From UBA1127 sp034422455 (lineage in GTDB: Bacteria > Chloroflexota > Dehalococcoidia > Lucifugimonadales > UBA1127): 64,000 bases of DNA. The stretch's first letter is position 1; each line of letters opens with the position of its first letter. The stretch lies in contig DAOUJQ010000023.1 of NCBI GenBank assembly GCA_034422455.1, positions 62,001 through 126,000 on the forward strand. Direction: 5' to 3'. Under the pieces are notes generated by a model. It did not search any database, was not told the origin of the DNA, and worked only from the letters and a program-made list of their open reading frames with translations. Below are positions 62,049 to 64,000 of the stretch, piece by piece. Both the position numbers and the translations under genes were made by a program.

Positions 62049-63872
62049 CTAGATGTCTCTTCGCGGTCTGGCGGCGTCCAACTCCCGCCGCCGGGTATTG
62101 TGCTCGTGCAGCTGCTCTTCCTCGTCCGCGGTGTCCCGACCCTCTTCCATCGCTTTAGCTAAAGACGCGCCCAACAGGATGTTCTGTTCCCGGAGAAAAC
62201 GCTTTTCCAACTCGCGAATGCTCTGGGAAAGGGAATCGGAGCGTTGCTTGTGGTCAAGGAAGTCTATGTCGGGGCGTTCGAGGGTGAGGAGGCCGTCCAC
62301 GTGCTCCTGCAACAGGACGTCCAAGTCTACTTTCATCTCTTCTATTGTAGAACATTCGGCCCACTTCTGGAAGACCTCGCGGTTCTCGCTCCTGTGGAAG
62401 AACTCGGGCCGCAGCGGGCCGGCCGAGCCGCGCAGGTCCGGGTGCCGCATGAGCAGCGTCAGCGGGAACGTCTCGACGGGGTCACCCTTCGCGAAGGCGG
62501 CCACCGGCGCCTCGACGTCCGGCTGCCGCGCCGGCGTGTCCGCGCGGCGTCCGGGCGACTGCGGCGGCCCGTCGAGCAGCGCGCGCCGTTGACGCTGCAG
62601 CACCTGCTCCAGTGTCTGACGAGAGACGCCCACCAGACCTTCCAGCTTCTCCAGGTAGCGGTCCTGCTCCGTCTCGTCCTGCACGGAGAGGATCCAGCCG
62701 CCCAGCTCCTCGGTGAGCGCGCGCCTGCCGTCGTTCGTTTCCAGGTCGAACTTGGACGCCAGCACCCGGAAGCCGAAGTCGACGCGCGGCTCGGCGGCCT
62801 CCAGCGCCTCCGGCCACCGGTCAGGGGCCTCGCGGATGAGCTCGTCTGGGTCCTTGCCCTCCGGCAGCAGCGCGATGCGGACGCCGGGTACCTTGTCCCA
62901 GGAGGTCTTGAGGCTCCGCATCGTCGCGTCCTGCCCCGCAGCGTCGGGGTCGAGGGCGAGGGTGAAGCGCAGGGGCTGTGCGCGCCGGTCGCGCTCGGGG
63001 CGCCCGTCGAGGCCCGTCAGTGCCGCCACCTGCCGCGCCGTGAGCGCCGTGCCCATGGAGGCTACGACGTTGTCGTAGCCGTGCTGGTGCGCCATCAGCG
63101 CGTCCATGTAGCCCTCGACGATGACCCCCTCGCCGCGCAGCTGGATGCTCTCCTTCGCGGCGTCGAGGCCCCAGAGGAGGTCCGACTTGTTGAAGACGGG
63201 CGTCTGCGGTGTGTTCAGGTACTTGGGCACGCTGCCGTCCAGCTCCCGCCCGCCGAACCCTACGACCTTCCCCTCGCTGTTCTTGATGGGGAACATGAGC
63301 CGGCCCTGGAAGAGGTCGCGGGAGCCGCCCTGCTGCGGCCGGGTGACGAGGCCTGCCCGCTGGAGTTGCTCCTCGGTGAACCCCTGCCCCATGAGGTGGG
63401 TCTTGAGCTCCTCACGGCCGTCGGGAGCGAGGCCCAGCCCGAAGGCCGCCGCCGTCTCCGGCGTGACGCCCCGCTCCTGCAGGTACCCCAGCGCGTCCTC
63501 ACCCTCCGGCGACTGCAGCCGGCGCTGGAAGAAGCGCATCGCCTCCTCGTTGGCGCGGAGGAGCGGGTCCATCTGCGCCTGCTGCCTCGGCGTCGGCAAC
63601 GGCACGCCGACGCGGGCCGCCAGGGTGCGCAGCGCCTCGCTGAAGGGCTGGTTCTCCATCTTCATCACGAAGCGGATGGCGTCGCCGCCCTCGGAGCACG
63701 CGCCGAAGCAGTGCCACGAGCCGCGCTCCGGGTCGACGACGAAGGACGGCGTCCGCTCCGTGTGGAACGGGCACCGCGCCTTGAAAACGCGGCCGGCCTG
63801 CTGCAGCGCGACGTAGCCCGACACCACGTCCACGATGTTCAGGCGGGCCTTGACGTCGTCCAGAAAGCTCAT
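62049..63872 (-). CDS. dnaG: DNA primase
   Basis: A 607-residue replicative primase. N-terminal zinc domain with Cys34, His37, Cys55, Cys59; RNA-polymerase core with VGFGGRELDG, VIVEGYMDALMAHQHG (TOPRIM) and LALDPDAAGQDA; the C-terminal region (about 440-600) is helical for DnaB contact. The ATG at 63872 has TTGAGG upstream. The final residues are basic (RRRELDAARPRRDI). Confidence 0.96.
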   Translation of the reverse strand: MSFLDDVKARLNIVDVVSGYVALQQAGRVFKARCPFHTERTPSFVVDPERGSWHCFGACSEGGDAIRFVMKMENQPFSEALRTLAARVGVPLPTPRQQAQMDPLLRANEEAMRFFQRRLQSPEGEDALGYLQERGVTPETAAAFGLGLAPDGREELKTHLMGQGFTEEQLQRAGLVTRPQQGGSRDLFQGRLMFPIKNSEGKVVGFGGRELDGSVPKYLNTPQTPVFNKSDLLWGLDAAKESIQLRGEGVIVEGYMDALMAHQHGYDNVVASMGTALTARQVAALTGLDGRPERDRRAQPLRFTLALDPDAAGQDATMRSLKTSWDKVPGVRIALLPEGKDPDELIREAPDRWPEALEAAEPRVDFGFRVLASKFDLETNDGRRALTEELGGWILSVQDETEQDRYLEKLEGLVGVSRQTLEQVLQRQRRALLDGPPQSPGRRADTPARQPDVEAPVAAFAKGDPVETFPLTLLMRHPDLRGSAGPLRPEFFHRSENREVFQKWAECSTIEEMKVDLDVLLQEHVDGLLTLERPDIDFLDHKQRSDSLSQSIRELEKRFLREQNILLGASLAKAMEEGRDTADEEEQLHEHNTRRRELDAARPRRDI

Positions 63873-63916
63873 AGGCGCCTCAACCGGAGGTGGGGTGTGG
63901 AAATCAGAGCACCATT

Positions 63917-64000
63917 CTACGCTTCTGCGTGGGGGATTCCAGCGGTTTTCGCGCCGTCTCGCAGCGCTTCCAGCGCGGCCCGCAGGTCCGGCGGCAGCGG
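63917..64000 (-). CDS. C-terminal end of an unidentified gene
   Basis: A minus-strand frame open to the right edge encodes PLPPDLRAALEALRDGAK and then TAGIPHAEA before a TAG stop. Only 27 residues are present, so the product cannot be named. It lies upstream of dnaG in the same direction. Confidence 0.35.
   Translation of the reverse strand, partial: PLPPDLRAALEALRDGAKTAGIPHAEA

Overview
The window is a GC-rich stretch (roughly two-thirds G+C, judged by eye) of a bacterial chromosome, probably a Chloroflexota genome close to the SAR202/Dehalococcoidia group. This placement is inference. It rests on the gene content (complex I without an NADH module, a two-subunit 2-oxoacid:ferredoxin oxidoreductase, Rieske, LigB-like and HpaB-like oxygenases, many lipoproteins with Thr/Pro-rich linkers) and on short palindromic repeats scattered between genes. 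There is no rRNA, CRISPR array or transposase gene. One tRNA-Arg(TCT) is present.

Layout. 1-408: end of a NYN-like protein. 534-13765: nuoABC, then korAB with its own promoter-like region, then nuoDHIJKLMN. Eleven complex I subunits are present and nuoE, nuoF and nuoG are missing here, so reduced ferredoxin made by KorAB is the likely electron source. 13847-14746: a small glutaredoxin-like gene that reads through an in-frame TGA exactly where the first active-site cysteine should be (Sec-Pro-Thr-Cys), followed by a thioredoxin-like gene. 14880-18466: Nudix hydrolase, glycosyltransferase, CoA-binding protein, TPR protein and an A-type Fe-S protein. 18642-19729: a DUF433/PIN-like toxin-antitoxin pair running tail-to-tail into mfd. 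23412-25570: proBA. 26020-33647: a catabolic region with an SDR, LigB-like and Rieske oxygenases, a VOC protein, and an HpaB/HpaC-like two-component monooxygenase. 34146-35967: cysteine synthase and a MoeB/ThiF-like E1 enzyme. 36168-40365: small membrane protein, ribosomal protein L25, HtrA-like lipoprotein, tRNA-Arg and a PQQ-propeller lipoprotein. 40805-46758: MrfA-like helicase, hydrolase, TatD nuclease and a peptide-type ABC binding lipoprotein. 46769-52504 (minus): pheS-pheT-moeA-Rieske ferredoxin-sufU. 52667-58537: orphan HigA, serine protease, Fpg/Nei glycosylase, a split D-glutamate cyclase pair, YdeI-like protein and a multicopper oxidase. 58652-64000 (minus): GDYXXLXY/DUF2157 membrane pair, then dnaG-rpoD and the tail of one more gene.

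The most notable points are the candidate selenoprotein glutaredoxin; the korAB insertion in a ferredoxin-type complex I operon; a family of about 230-290 bp dispersed elements present three times (15506-15737, 33795-34084 minus, 40443-40735), each ending in a palindromic section of about 116 bp and sharing a common reading frame; three families of short hairpin repeats, one with a compensatory base change; and an A-type Fe-S protein and a LigB-like protein that lack expected metal-ligand residues.
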